Shown here one piece after another: positions 1-7,598 of a stretch of 7,949 nt of DNA (the first letter of the stretch is position 1; every line of letters begins with the position of its first letter). This stretch comes from Verrucomicrobia bacterium UBA6354 (GTDB taxonomy: Bacteria; Verrucomicrobiota; Kiritimatiellia; RFP12; UBA1067). Where the stretch lies: assembly GCA_002440145.1 (NCBI GenBank), contig DJRS01000144.1, positions 803 through 8,751 of the forward strand, written 5' to 3'. Made by a program: the position numbers and the translations under genes. The notes below the pieces were generated by a model that saw only the letters and a program-made list of their open reading frames with translations, made no database searches and was not told where the DNA came from.

Positions 1-578
1 TGCGCCGCGTCAAGTCCGCCGTCCACCGCATTGGCGCTCCCCTCGCCCTTCCCGCTCTCCTTCAGCGAGTCGAGCAGCACGAAATCCGCCGTCCCCGCGT
101 CCACGACCGAAACGAAGCGCCCGGGGACGGGCGTGATCTCCCGCTGGCGGGGATGGAAGCGGAAGAGCGGTTCGCGATGGTCGTGGTTGCCGGCCGTGAG
201 GTAGACGTCGATGCCGGCGTCCCCGAGGCGGCGGATGAGCGGCGCGGACTCCGTGTAGTCCGCCGAGAGCCCGTTCCAGAGCGCGATGTCCCCGAAAATG
301 AGCACGCGCGCCGGACGCGGATCCAGCGCGAGCACCTGCCCGACGGCCTTCGCGAAGAGCGGATTCTGGTAGACGGGCTGGCCCGCCACGTTCTTTCCGC
401 CCACGTGGATGTCGGAGAGGAAGACCGAGAGATTCGGATCGACGGCAATCTTCCCTTCTCCTGTCCGCGTCCCCGCATGCCCGGCAAGAGGCGCCGCGCA
501 CGCCGCGAGCGCACCGAGGGAGATGAATTCGCGCCGGCTGAATCCGTCCTCGCCCTCATTTGAGTTTCTCATTCTCAT
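1..578 (-). CDS. Tat-exported calcineurin-like metallophosphoesterase (C-terminus beyond window edge)
   Basis: Only the first 192 codons are present; the frame is open to the left edge. It is predicted to be a binuclear-metal phosphoesterase. The N-terminus has a twin-arginine signal: S14-R15-R16-E17-F18-I19, then a hydrophobic Ala/Leu stretch to about residue 33. The mature part shows metallophosphoesterase metal-site motifs in order: SDIHVG (D56, H58), GDIALWNG (D97) and GNHDH (N131, H132, D133). The later His motifs would lie outside the window. The ATG at 578 is chosen because AAAGGAG (585-591) sits 6 nt upstream; an in-frame ATG at 572 is an alternative, and the ATG at 583 meets a stop after two codons. 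The gene has its own likely promoter at 621-649, so it is probably transcribed separately from the esterase-GH26 gene. The substrate cannot be told; nucleotides, phosphodiesters and phosphoproteins are all possible. Confidence 0.9.
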   Translation of the reverse strand, partial: MRMRNSNEGEDGFSRREFISLGALAACAAPLAGHAGTRTGEGKIAVDPNLSVFLSDIHVGGKNVAGQPVYQNPLFAKAVGQVLALDPRPARVLIFGDIALWNGLSADYTESAPLIRRLGDAGIDVYLTAGNHDHREPLFRFHPRQREITPVPGRFVSVVDAGTADFVLLDSLKESGKGEGSANAVDGGLDAA

Positions 579-620
579 CTCATGCTCCTTTCTGCCTCCG
601 TCACCGCATCGTCAGGGAAT

Positions 621-649
621 ATGATACCAAATTCCGCCGCGCCGCGCAA
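621..649 (-). promoter_or_regulatory. Putative sigma70-type promoter of the metallophosphoesterase gene
   Basis: On the minus strand, TTGCGC (649-644) is followed by a 17-bp spacer and TATCAT (626-621). The -10 box matches TATAAT at 5 of 6 positions; the -35 box matches TTGACA at only 3 of 6. The predicted transcript would start near 614, giving a leader of about 36 nt before the ATG at 578. It lies in the 108-bp gap after the esterase-GH26 stop codon. Confidence 0.5.
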
Positions 650-686
650 GAGAAGCGACGGCTCGCGAAGTTCCGGGAACGCGATA

Positions 687-3197
687 TCAGCGGAATCCGG
701 CGCCCGGAGAGCCCTCCATCAGCACTTCGGGCCGGCGGGCGAACGCGCGCTCGTCCGCCTCCGAGGCGGCCGTCTCCGGCTTCATGCCGTAGATCCAGCA
801 CCAGGCGTCCACAAACGCGCAGGCGACGCCCTCTGCCGTCGCGGCGCGGTGCAGATACACCCAGAAGTCGTCGCGCTTGCCGCTGCCGCCGCTCTCCGAG
901 ATGCAGACGACCAGGTTGCGTTCCTCCGCGAACGCGGACATCTGCCGCAGGCGGTCGATGGACCTCGCCAGGCTCCGCTCCGCCTGTTCGGTCGTCTTGC
1001 CGTTGCCGATGCCATAGTCGTCGATGCCGATGACGTCCGTGTAGGCGTCGCCGGGATAGCGCGCGAGGAACGTGTTCGCCGCGTCGCCCTCCTTGCCGAA
1101 TTCCTTCCACTGCCGGTCTGGCGTGTAGGCGAAGAGGATGCGGTCGGGGCCGCACGCGCGGCGCAAATAGTCCGCCTCGAAACGGCAGAACGCGCGGAAC
1201 TCTTCCGCCGTGCACCAGCCGTTTCCCCACCAGAACCAGTTGCCGTCCGCCTCGTGCGGATAGCGCAGGATGACGGGAATCGGCTCGCCCGTCTCCGGGT
1301 CGTTCAGCCCGTTGATGAAGTCCGCGACGTCCGCCAGCTGTTCGAGAAACCACGCCCGCGGATTCGGCGCAGGCTCGCGATAGGACTTGCCCTCGATCGC
1401 GCCGGCGCCGCACGGTCCGCCCGTGCCGTCCAGAATCTGCCGGATGACGTTGCGGTCCGCGCCGCCGCTCTTGAAGCGGTAGGAGGCCTGGGGAAAGCCA
1501 TTCGTCGTGTACGGCTGGTCCATGTGCCAGTTGAAGACCATGATCGCGCCGAACTCGACCCACTGCTTTTGGATCGCCGCCGTCAGCCCCGTCCGGTTGA
1601 TGGCGTAGTAGCGCGGCGAATGCCAGGTCCCGACGAGGCTCGCGAGATCGGCATAGTTGACGAGCGCGCGGCGGCCGTCCGAGTAGCGGCTCACGTAGTC
1701 GCAGGCCAGCTTGACGTCGGCGAGCGGTTTCGGCAGGAACTTCCCGTCCTTCTCCTGCACGAGGCGCCTGTCGCCGCCCCAGTTGCCGTGGTCGAGCCAC
1801 GGATACGTCCACGCCCAGTAGTAGTTCGGCGACGCGCCGACGGCTTTCAGCCTCTCGAAGACGCGCGCCGCGTTCGAGCCCGGCGTGCGCGGCGGCGCGA
1901 CGAACGCCGGATCCGTTCCGCACGCCCAGGCGAACAGGCCCTGTTCGAGCGCCGCGTCGGCCTTGTGCGTCATGCCCGGGACGGAAACCATCGACTTGTC
2001 GTTCGACCCGAGCGCGTTGTAGGCGCTCCAGCCCCCGGCGGGCGGACACGTCGTGTCGCCCAACCCGACGGCCGAACGCACGGGCACGCGGATGCGCGGC
2101 GCGAAGTGGGCGATGTCGAAGTAGGGCGCGTTCTTCTCCGCCGCCGCGCGTCCCGACGCAGGCTGGTTGCGAAGGAGCTCCGGCCAAGTCGCCTGCCGTT
2201 TCTGCCGCGCGGCAAGATGGTCCGCCATCGCCGGAATGTACATCGCCCCGCGCGTGAAGTTCCTGTTCAGCCCCAGGAGGAAGTAGCCGAACGCGCCGCC
2301 TTGGCTGCCGCCATAGTAGCCGATGCGTTCCGTGTTGACCTCGGGGCGCGCCGCGAGCCAGTCCACCGCCCGGCTGATGCCCAGAATGGACGAATAGTAG
2401 ACATAGTCCTCGCGCGACGCGGCGATTCCCGCCGTGCCGTACGGGCCGTTCGTCCCGTATTTCTTCTTCAGCCCGTCTTCCCACCTGCGGTAGTCCGCCT
2501 CGAACTTCTTGCCGTCCCTGCTGGGCCTGAACGGCAGGACGTTCATCATCAGCGAGATCCGGTCGCCCGAGCCGTACCACGACCCGTTGTGGTACGGCCC
2601 CGCGCCCGGTACCGTCACCAGGACGGGATACTGCCGCGACTTGTCCTTGGGGATGGTCAGGAAACCGTAGACGCGCCCGCCGAACGTCGCGAAGCTTACG
2701 TTGTAGTAGTCGAACGCGCCCTTGCTCTTCTCCGCGACGCGCTCCATCCGGGGATCGAGCGGCAGTTCGCGCGCGAGCCGGGCCATCGCATTGTCCCAGA
2801 ACGCGTCGAAGTCGGCCGGGCGCGACGACGAAGCTTTCACCCGTTCCGGCGCGACCGCCACGCTCCAGACGCGCGACGAGCCGTCCGCCGCCTTCAGGTT
2901 AAGCCGCAGGAAACCCGGATACGGCAGGCTCCCCGTCACACGGAACGGGTTCCCCGCCGCGAGATCGACTTCGGCGCGCGGCGAAATCACGTCCGAGCCG
3001 AAGTTGTCGAGAGACCAGGCGACCTTGCCCGATTTCAGCGGCGCGCCTTTCCCGTCCGTCGCCGTCACCGTGAAAGTCGCCGTCTCCCCGACGCCGTAGC
3101 GGCAGTCGGGGCGGTCGGCCGAAACGGTGAAAAGCGTTTTCGCGCTCACGGCCAAACTCAGGCAGGCCGCGCCGATACATGCGAACAGCTTGTTCAT
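687..3197 (-). CDS. Exported acetyl esterase (CE7/AXE1-type) fused to GH26 beta-mannanase-type domain
   Basis: The 836-residue protein carries two enzymes. A Sec signal peptide (about 1-19, ending AVSA) is followed by a beta-sandwich-like N-terminal domain (about 20-115). Residues about 125-450 form an alpha/beta-hydrolase of the acetyl xylan esterase family: nucleophile Ser298 in GGSQGG, Asp381 in GLGDTTCPP and His411 in GMTH. After a linker, residues about 490-830 match GH26: acid/base Glu649 in RYPHEADGNWFWWG and nucleophile Glu768 in ISESGG. The family roles are deacetylation of xylan- or mannan-type oligosaccharides and endo-hydrolysis of beta-1,4-mannan; acetylated mannan as the joint substrate is inference. 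A TTG at 3212 would extend the frame by five codons. The ATG at 3197 is preferred because GGAG lies 9 nt upstream and the signal peptide starts directly there. It follows the oxidoreductase stop by 15 nt, so the two are probably co-transcribed. No clear terminator follows. Confidence 0.93.
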   Translation of the reverse strand: MNKLFACIGAACLSLAVSAKTLFTVSADRPDCRYGVGETATFTVTATDGKGAPLKSGKVAWSLDNFGSDVISPRAEVDLAAGNPFRVTGSLPYPGFLRLNLKAADGSSRVWSVAVAPERVKASSSRPADFDAFWDNAMARLARELPLDPRMERVAEKSKGAFDYYNVSFATFGGRVYGFLTIPKDKSRQYPVLVTVPGAGPYHNGSWYGSGDRISLMMNVLPFRPSRDGKKFEADYRRWEDGLKKKYGTNGPYGTAGIAASREDYVYYSSILGISRAVDWLAARPEVNTERIGYYGGSQGGAFGYFLLGLNRNFTRGAMYIPAMADHLAARQKRQATWPELLRNQPASGRAAAEKNAPYFDIAHFAPRIRVPVRSAVGLGDTTCPPAGGWSAYNALGSNDKSMVSVPGMTHKADAALEQGLFAWACGTDPAFVAPPRTPGSNAARVFERLKAVGASPNYYWAWTYPWLDHGNWGGDRRLVQEKDGKFLPKPLADVKLACDYVSRYSDGRRALVNYADLASLVGTWHSPRYYAINRTGLTAAIQKQWVEFGAIMVFNWHMDQPYTTNGFPQASYRFKSGGADRNVIRQILDGTGGPCGAGAIEGKSYREPAPNPRAWFLEQLADVADFINGLNDPETGEPIPVILRYPHEADGNWFWWGNGWCTAEEFRAFCRFEADYLRRACGPDRILFAYTPDRQWKEFGKEGDAANTFLARYPGDAYTDVIGIDDYGIGNGKTTEQAERSLARSIDRLRQMSAFAEERNLVVCISESGGSGKRDDFWVYLHRAATAEGVACAFVDAWCWIYGMKPETAASEADERAFARRPEVLMEGSPGAGFR

Positions 3198-3212
3198 ATC
3201 CGGATTCTCCAA

Positions 3213-4748
3213 TCAGAATTCGAAACCCTTGCGGATGTACGGCTTCAGATAGCGGTTGGGCGCCTCTTCGCGGAACCGTCCGTTCTTCGCGTCCCAATGG
3301 AAGACGCCCGCCGCGCCCGTCAACCCGACGCGTTGCGCCACGCAACCGACCAGAATGCCTTCCATCTGCGGAATCGCGTACTCGATGTCGGAGTAGCACC
3401 GCGAATGCGTCGCCGCGTACACGGGACCCTTGCCGAGAATCGCGTTCAGAAACTCGCCATAGTGTCCATCCGCCGAAATCGCCGCATAGCCCGACTGCGC
3501 GGCTTGCGTCGCGGCCGAGTCGCTGCGGTACGGAATCGTGTGCGCGACCACCTTGCACGCCTCGTGGTCTTTGATGTTGACGACCTTCTCCTCGCCCTTG
3601 AGCGCGATGTAGCTGTCCCCGCCATAGTCGTTCGTCGAACAGAGAATGCCGCGCGTGCCGACGATCAGGCAGCCGGTGTTCGGAACCTTGCCCTTGCCCG
3701 TCTCCTTGTCGCGTTCGAGCCCCGCCGCGATCACCTGCGGCATGAGATCGGCGGACGGCTTCAGGTTGCCGTCGTACCAGGTCAGCTTGACGGCCGGCAG
3801 GTTCACGCCCGGACGCGTCTGCGAAGTCCGCGCCGCGTAATTGAGGACGACGATCGACTTCGCCGGGAACGCGAGGTCCGTCTTGTCCTCGATCCGCCTG
3901 AGCTCGACCGTGTCCACCGCGCCCAGCTCCAGCCCGCGGAACGGCAGGTTCATCGTGTGGCACGCCATGTCGCCGAACGCGCCGCAGCCGAAGTCGAACA
4001 TGCCGCGCCAGCTGAACGGATGGTAGATCGGCCGCCACGGACGCTCCTGCGCCGTCGCGAGCCAGGCGTCCCAGTTCAGCTCTTTCGGCATCGGCCAGGG
4101 CGGATCGGCCTTCACCGCCGCGACCGCGTTCCGTCCCTGCGGCCAGACCGGGCGGTTCGTCCACACGTGGACTTCCGTCACGTCGCCGAGAATGCCCGAA
4201 TTGAGCACCTCCACGCCGCGGCGGAATCCCGTCAGCGAACTGCCCTGGTTGCCCATCTGGGTGACGACGCCGTACTCCTTCGCCGTCTTGTTGAAGTAGT
4301 CGAGCTCCCAGAGCGTGCGCACGAGCGGCTTCTGCACGAAGACGTGGATGCCCTGCTTCATCGCCGCGATCGCGACGGGGGCGTGCGTGTGGTCGGTCGC
4401 GGAAACCGTCATCGCCTGCACGCCCAAGGTCCCGGCGTCGTCCAGGAGCCTGCGGTAGTCCGTGTAGAACGGAATCTTGGCGAGATCGAGCGCGACGCCG
4501 TCGCGGGCCAGCGCCTTTTTCGCCTCCGCGAGCTTGTTCGCGTCGCAGTCGCAGAACGCGACGATCTCGACGAGGCCCGACTTCAGCATCGGCAGCCAGT
4601 CCGAATACCCCTTGCCCATCATGCCCACCGCCGCGAGGCGGATGCGCTTGCCGGCGGCGCTGCCGATCGCGAAGCAATCGCCCGCCCCGAGCGCGGCCAG
4701 CCCGAAGGCGCCGCGGATGAAATTGCGTCTGCTGGATGCAATAGCCAT
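3213..4748 (-). CDS. Tat-exported Gfo/Idh/MocA-family NAD(P)-dependent oxidoreductase
   Basis: This 511-residue protein begins with a twin-arginine signal (S6-R7-R8-N9-F10-I11, hydrophobic to about residue 28). The Rossmann domain follows: RIRLAAVGMMGKG at about 35-47 with an acidic patch in AFCDCDAN. TDHTHAPVAIAAM (118-130) leads to VQKPL (K140), the position of the family EKP motif. The C-terminal alpha/beta domain contains GDMACH (D260, H264), matching the conserved Asp and His of the family active site. Family members oxidise or reduce sugars and cyclitols; some exported relatives, such as GH109, use bound NAD to cleave glycosides, but GH109-specific motifs are not evident here. Cofactor loading before Tat export fits a tightly bound nucleotide. 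The ATG at 4748 has a GAGG Shine-Dalgarno 7 nt upstream. It is first in an operon with the esterase-GH26 gene, so a sugar substrate from mannan is a reasonable guess. The exact reaction is unknown. Confidence 0.92.
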   Translation of the reverse strand: MAIASSRRNFIRGAFGLAALGAGDCFAIGSAAGKRIRLAAVGMMGKGYSDWLPMLKSGLVEIVAFCDCDANKLAEAKKALARDGVALDLAKIPFYTDYRRLLDDAGTLGVQAMTVSATDHTHAPVAIAAMKQGIHVFVQKPLVRTLWELDYFNKTAKEYGVVTQMGNQGSSLTGFRRGVEVLNSGILGDVTEVHVWTNRPVWPQGRNAVAAVKADPPWPMPKELNWDAWLATAQERPWRPIYHPFSWRGMFDFGCGAFGDMACHTMNLPFRGLELGAVDTVELRRIEDKTDLAFPAKSIVVLNYAARTSQTRPGVNLPAVKLTWYDGNLKPSADLMPQVIAAGLERDKETGKGKVPNTGCLIVGTRGILCSTNDYGGDSYIALKGEEKVVNIKDHEACKVVAHTIPYRSDSAATQAAQSGYAAISADGHYGEFLNAILGKGPVYAATHSRCYSDIEYAIPQMEGILVGCVAQRVGLTGAAGVFHWDAKNGRFREEAPNRYLKPYIRKGFEF

Positions 4749-4791
4749 ATGATTTCCTCTCTTCTCTTTATCTTATTGTCGTCGACATGTC

Positions 4792-4820
4792 ATTATACCC
4801 TGTTCCCGTCCGCCGGTCAA
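4792..4820 (-). promoter_or_regulatory. Strong sigma70-type promoter of the oxidoreductase/esterase-GH26 operon
   Basis: The minus strand reads TTGACC (4820-4815), a 17-bp spacer and a perfect TATAAT (4797-4792). Transcription would start near 4785, giving a leader of about 37 nt before the ATG at 4748. The TGA stop of the upstream repeat-protein gene (4819-4817) lies inside the -35 box, so this operon can be transcribed independently of that gene. No terminator hairpin separates the two, so read-through is also possible. Confidence 0.8.
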
Positions 4821-7441
4821 CGGATGGTCAGCGCGAAGCCGACGGCGCGGATTACAAGCTTGCCGTTTTCATATGCAAGCCGGCGATTCTTGTTTTCCTT
4901 GCCGTTCACCCGCACCGTCCACGAGGCGAAATTCTTCGCGTCCGCGACCGTCCCGACCGTCAGCGGAACCTCAAAGCCGTTGCGGACGGCCTTCGGGTCT
5001 TCGACCGTCAGGTCCAGGATGCCGTTCGGCGCCGGCGTGAAGCGCGTAATCGTGCCCGCCCCCGCCGTGCAATCGACCGCAAGACGGTCGAGCACCATCT
5101 TCTCCGACTGCAGGTCGAGCGTCGCCCCCTTGGCGACAGAGACGCGCGCATGTGCGCCAAAGACCAGTCCGTCCGAAGTCGCATAGGATGAGAATGCATA
5201 CGGAATGCCATCGTTGTACCACGCACCGTCCACATTCGGTGTCGCGTCAATTGCCGCCTGTCGAAGTTCCAAGTTGTTCCAATCGCTGCAGGGATGCTCA
5301 TCAAGCAGAGTCCACGACGAGCCGTCCTCTGACCCATACAGGCTCCAGGTGACCAGCCGCCCAATTCGATACCCGTTGTTGAAGTTGTAGCCGACGACAT
5401 TCCCCGCCGCTTCGGGCAGACGGAGGACAATGAATTCATTCCCCCAGCCACTCGACAAGTCAAACTGCGTCTTCGTATCGCCGTCGAACAGGTTCAGCAC
5501 GCCAGAACCGTCCGGAACGGAATAAAACCCCGAATCGCCCAGTCGAACTTCACCCTCCGCCAATCCGCTTCCGTCGGCAGCCCTCGCGTCGTTCTGCGCG
5601 GTAATCTTCCGTGCGACATTCTCTCCGGCGGCATTGTACAGCGCAAACTCGCCGAGTTTCTTGTGCCACTGGTTGTTGTCGGACGATTCCGCCTTGTTGA
5701 AGACGAGTTTGAAATACTTCCCCTTCCAGATGCCGGGAAAGACCTTGAGCGTCCCCTCTTTAACGGCGATTTCACCATCCAGCGTTTCACCCCCGTACAA
5801 ATCCACCGTGCCGTCCCCGCTCTTGGTGAAGCCACCCGAAAAGCCTTCCAGTCCGTTGTTAAAGGACGCATCAGCCGCGTCGCCCAACGTCAGGGTCGTC
5901 GCCGCGTCCGAGAGAATCGTTCCCCGGTTGACCAGTTTCCCGCAGGCGAAACTCACGCCGCGAATGTCAAGTGTCGCCCCCGCGGCAATCTCGACCGTGC
6001 CACGCGAGGCCGTGGTGTTTCCGGCGAACTTCACAATCCCGGCATCAATCACGAATCCTGACGCACCTGCCAAGGCTGCGCCACGCACCGTGAGCGTCCC
6101 CGCACCCGTCTTACGAACCATAACATTCGTAGCCGTCGAGACTTCGAGTACCACATCCGCATCGCCGTCGCCAAGGACAAGTTCCGACACATCCGCACCA
6201 CCGTTGCGCACATCACCCGCGCCTTGCGCCGTCGTGAACGTGCAACCAACGCCGTTCAGGTCAAGAAAGCAACCTTCCGCAATCGTCAATGCTCCGCGCC
6301 CCGGCCTGAAGTTCGCATCCGTCACCACCAACCCGCCGCCAAGGACAGCCGTCGGCCCCGTATAGTCGCACGTTGACGAATTGTAGCGGTTGAGCGTCAG
6401 CGTACCCGCGCCGCGCTTCGTCAAACCGCCCGTGCCCGTCAGGTTGACCGCACGCGTGCCACCGTCGCCGGAAGCCAAAACACGGTCGGCGGCAATCTCA
6501 AGATCAATCGCGTGCCCGTTGATGCCCTGCACGGTGATAATCGGATTCGACCACCCACCCTTGTAGTTGGCACCATAGCAATGGAACAGGGGCTGCGTCT
6601 GCTTCGTATGCTTCGAGAGATACCTTCCTCCGTCGAAAGCAATCGTCGACCGCCCGCCCCCATGGTGCGAAATCGTATTGGCGACAAGTTTCCCGTCCTC
6701 ACCGAGAACGACGCGGCAGTTTCCAACGCCGTCACTTCCAATGCAATTGACCATCAGGGAAAAGACCTTCCCATTGTGTGCTTCCGTGCCGCCTGCCGTC
6801 ACCGTGGCGTTTGTGATTCCCAGAAACGCCGTCAGATTCTTCTCCGTGGCTGCCGTCTGACAGCCCAGTTGGCAATAGGACGAACCCGTCACGGTGGCAT
6901 TGCCCGAAACCGAAACGCGAACATTCTCATTGACCCCCAGGGCGAGTCCAAAGCCACCGAGTTTTCCGCCGTCATGCACGTCAATCGTCTCGCAGGCGAG
7001 TTCAACATTGCCGTAGTTCACCCAGCCGTACGAAAACTCGTTATTCGCCCCAACATCGAGCGACGGTCCGCTGAACCGTTTGCCGGCATCAAAAACCAGT
7101 TTCGAGGTTCCCGTCACCCCGTCGGCGTTGCACAGTTTCAGCGGCAACGCATGCAGCCCCGAGTCCGCACCATTGACCGTGATTTTCTTGCCGCGTCCCA
7201 GAATGGCGAACGGGCTCTCCTTCGAAACCGTTGAATCGACCGTCAGCGGGCCTGAGAACGTGATATCCGCCGTCCGGGGACCATACATCCGGTCGGCGGC
7301 AAAGCCCGCCATTGCTGTCAGGTCAAGTCCCTCCGACGTCGAGGCGTCGAGCGCATACGTCAGGCGCGCCGGCGTGTCCGCCCCCCGGCATATTGACGCA
7401 AGGACGAACGCCGCGCCCATAAGCAATGATTTCACAGTCAT
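4817..7441 (-). CDS. Secreted PATR-like beta-strand repeat protein with embedded discoidin (F5/8 type C)-like module
   Basis: This is an 874-residue protein with a Sec signal peptide (about 1-20). Residues about 55-330 look like Gly/Asn/Thr/Val-rich beta-helix sequence. Autotransporter-associated repeat signatures follow: GGLTKRGAGTLTL (338-350), VRKTGAGTLTV (442-452) and GGFTKSGDGTVDL (536-548), each with a downstream strand such as AVKEGTLKV. Residues about 572-735 resemble a coagulation factor 5/8 C (discoidin) carbohydrate-binding fold, with YFKL, GEFALYN, NLFDGDTKTQF and WSLYGSEDGSSW. The C-terminal part (about 740-874) ends in WTVRVNG and NGKLVIRAVGFALTIR; no outer-membrane barrel is visible, so this is not a classical type V autotransporter. 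The ATG at 7441 has AAGGA 8 nt upstream and an in-frame stop close upstream. A surface or matrix glycan-binding role is inference. Its promoter is probably at 7748-7776. Confidence 0.88.
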   Translation of the reverse strand: MTVKSLLMGAAFVLASICRGADTPARLTYALDASTSEGLDLTAMAGFAADRMYGPRTADITFSGPLTVDSTVSKESPFAILGRGKKITVNGADSGLHALPLKLCNADGVTGTSKLVFDAGKRFSGPSLDVGANNEFSYGWVNYGNVELACETIDVHDGGKLGGFGLALGVNENVRVSVSGNATVTGSSYCQLGCQTAATEKNLTAFLGITNATVTAGGTEAHNGKVFSLMVNCIGSDGVGNCRVVLGEDGKLVANTISHHGGGRSTIAFDGGRYLSKHTKQTQPLFHCYGANYKGGWSNPIITVQGINGHAIDLEIAADRVLASGDGGTRAVNLTGTGGLTKRGAGTLTLNRYNSSTCDYTGPTAVLGGGLVVTDANFRPGRGALTIAEGCFLDLNGVGCTFTTAQGAGDVRNGGADVSELVLGDGDADVVLEVSTATNVMVRKTGAGTLTVRGAALAGASGFVIDAGIVKFAGNTTASRGTVEIAAGATLDIRGVSFACGKLVNRGTILSDAATTLTLGDAADASFNNGLEGFSGGFTKSGDGTVDLYGGETLDGEIAVKEGTLKVFPGIWKGKYFKLVFNKAESSDNNQWHKKLGEFALYNAAGENVARKITAQNDARAADGSGLAEGEVRLGDSGFYSVPDGSGVLNLFDGDTKTQFDLSSGWGNEFIVLRLPEAAGNVVGYNFNNGYRIGRLVTWSLYGSEDGSSWTLLDEHPCSDWNNLELRQAAIDATPNVDGAWYNDGIPYAFSSYATSDGLVFGAHARVSVAKGATLDLQSEKMVLDRLAVDCTAGAGTITRFTPAPNGILDLTVEDPKAVRNGFEVPLTVGTVADAKNFASWTVRVNGKENKNRRLAYENGKLVIRAVGFALTIR

Positions 7442-7540
7442 ACTGTTTTTCCTTCTTTATTTGTTTGAGTGAAAGGTTGGTCGACAAAATACGTCAAGAC
7501 GGAACCCGGGAGGGAAGCCGCCCGATTCTCTGGCGAAAGA

Positions 7541-7576
7541 CAAAACAACACCGCCGCGGTTCCGACAGAAACCGCG
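7541..7576 (-). terminator. Hairpin with U-rich tail; possible attenuator in the leader
   Basis: In the transcript, CGCGGUU (7576-7570) pairs perfectly with AACCGCG (7561-7555) around an 8-nt loop. Four bases later comes UGUUGUUUUG (7550-7541). This resembles an imperfect intrinsic terminator, but the U-tract is interrupted by G and starts late. If functional it would stop transcripts about 100 nt before the repeat-protein gene. Confidence 0.22.
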
Positions 7577-7598
7577 CCCAGCGCCGCGCAGAGGCTCG

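Noticed and set aside
62..559. A 165-codon minus-strand frame over the metallophosphoesterase.
   Set aside because: It is out of frame with the real gene; the frame from 578 carries the Tat signal and metal-binding motifs, while this one is Arg/Ser-rich low-complexity sequence.
664..683. Palindromic stretch around GTTCCGGGAAC just after the esterase-GH26 stop as a terminator.
   Set aside because: The stem is only four contiguous pairs with an internal loop and no U-tract follows on the minus strand.
2899..4677. A 592-codon minus-strand frame overlapping the oxidoreductase.
   Set aside because: It is a shadow frame; the oxidoreductase motifs and Tat signal are in the frame 3213-4748.
582..5186. 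A 4.6-kb stop-free frame on the plus strand.
   Set aside because: It runs antisense to the esterase-GH26 and oxidoreductase genes and into the metallophosphoesterase promoter and the end of the repeat-protein gene. Its translation is Arg/Ala/Val-rich without any domain, as expected from GC-biased codons read backwards.
7469..7497. TTGACG at 7497-7492 as a promoter close to the repeat-protein gene.
   Set aside because: At 17-bp spacing the -10 would be TTTCAC, with only 3 of 6 consensus bases; the promoter at 7748-7776 is much better.
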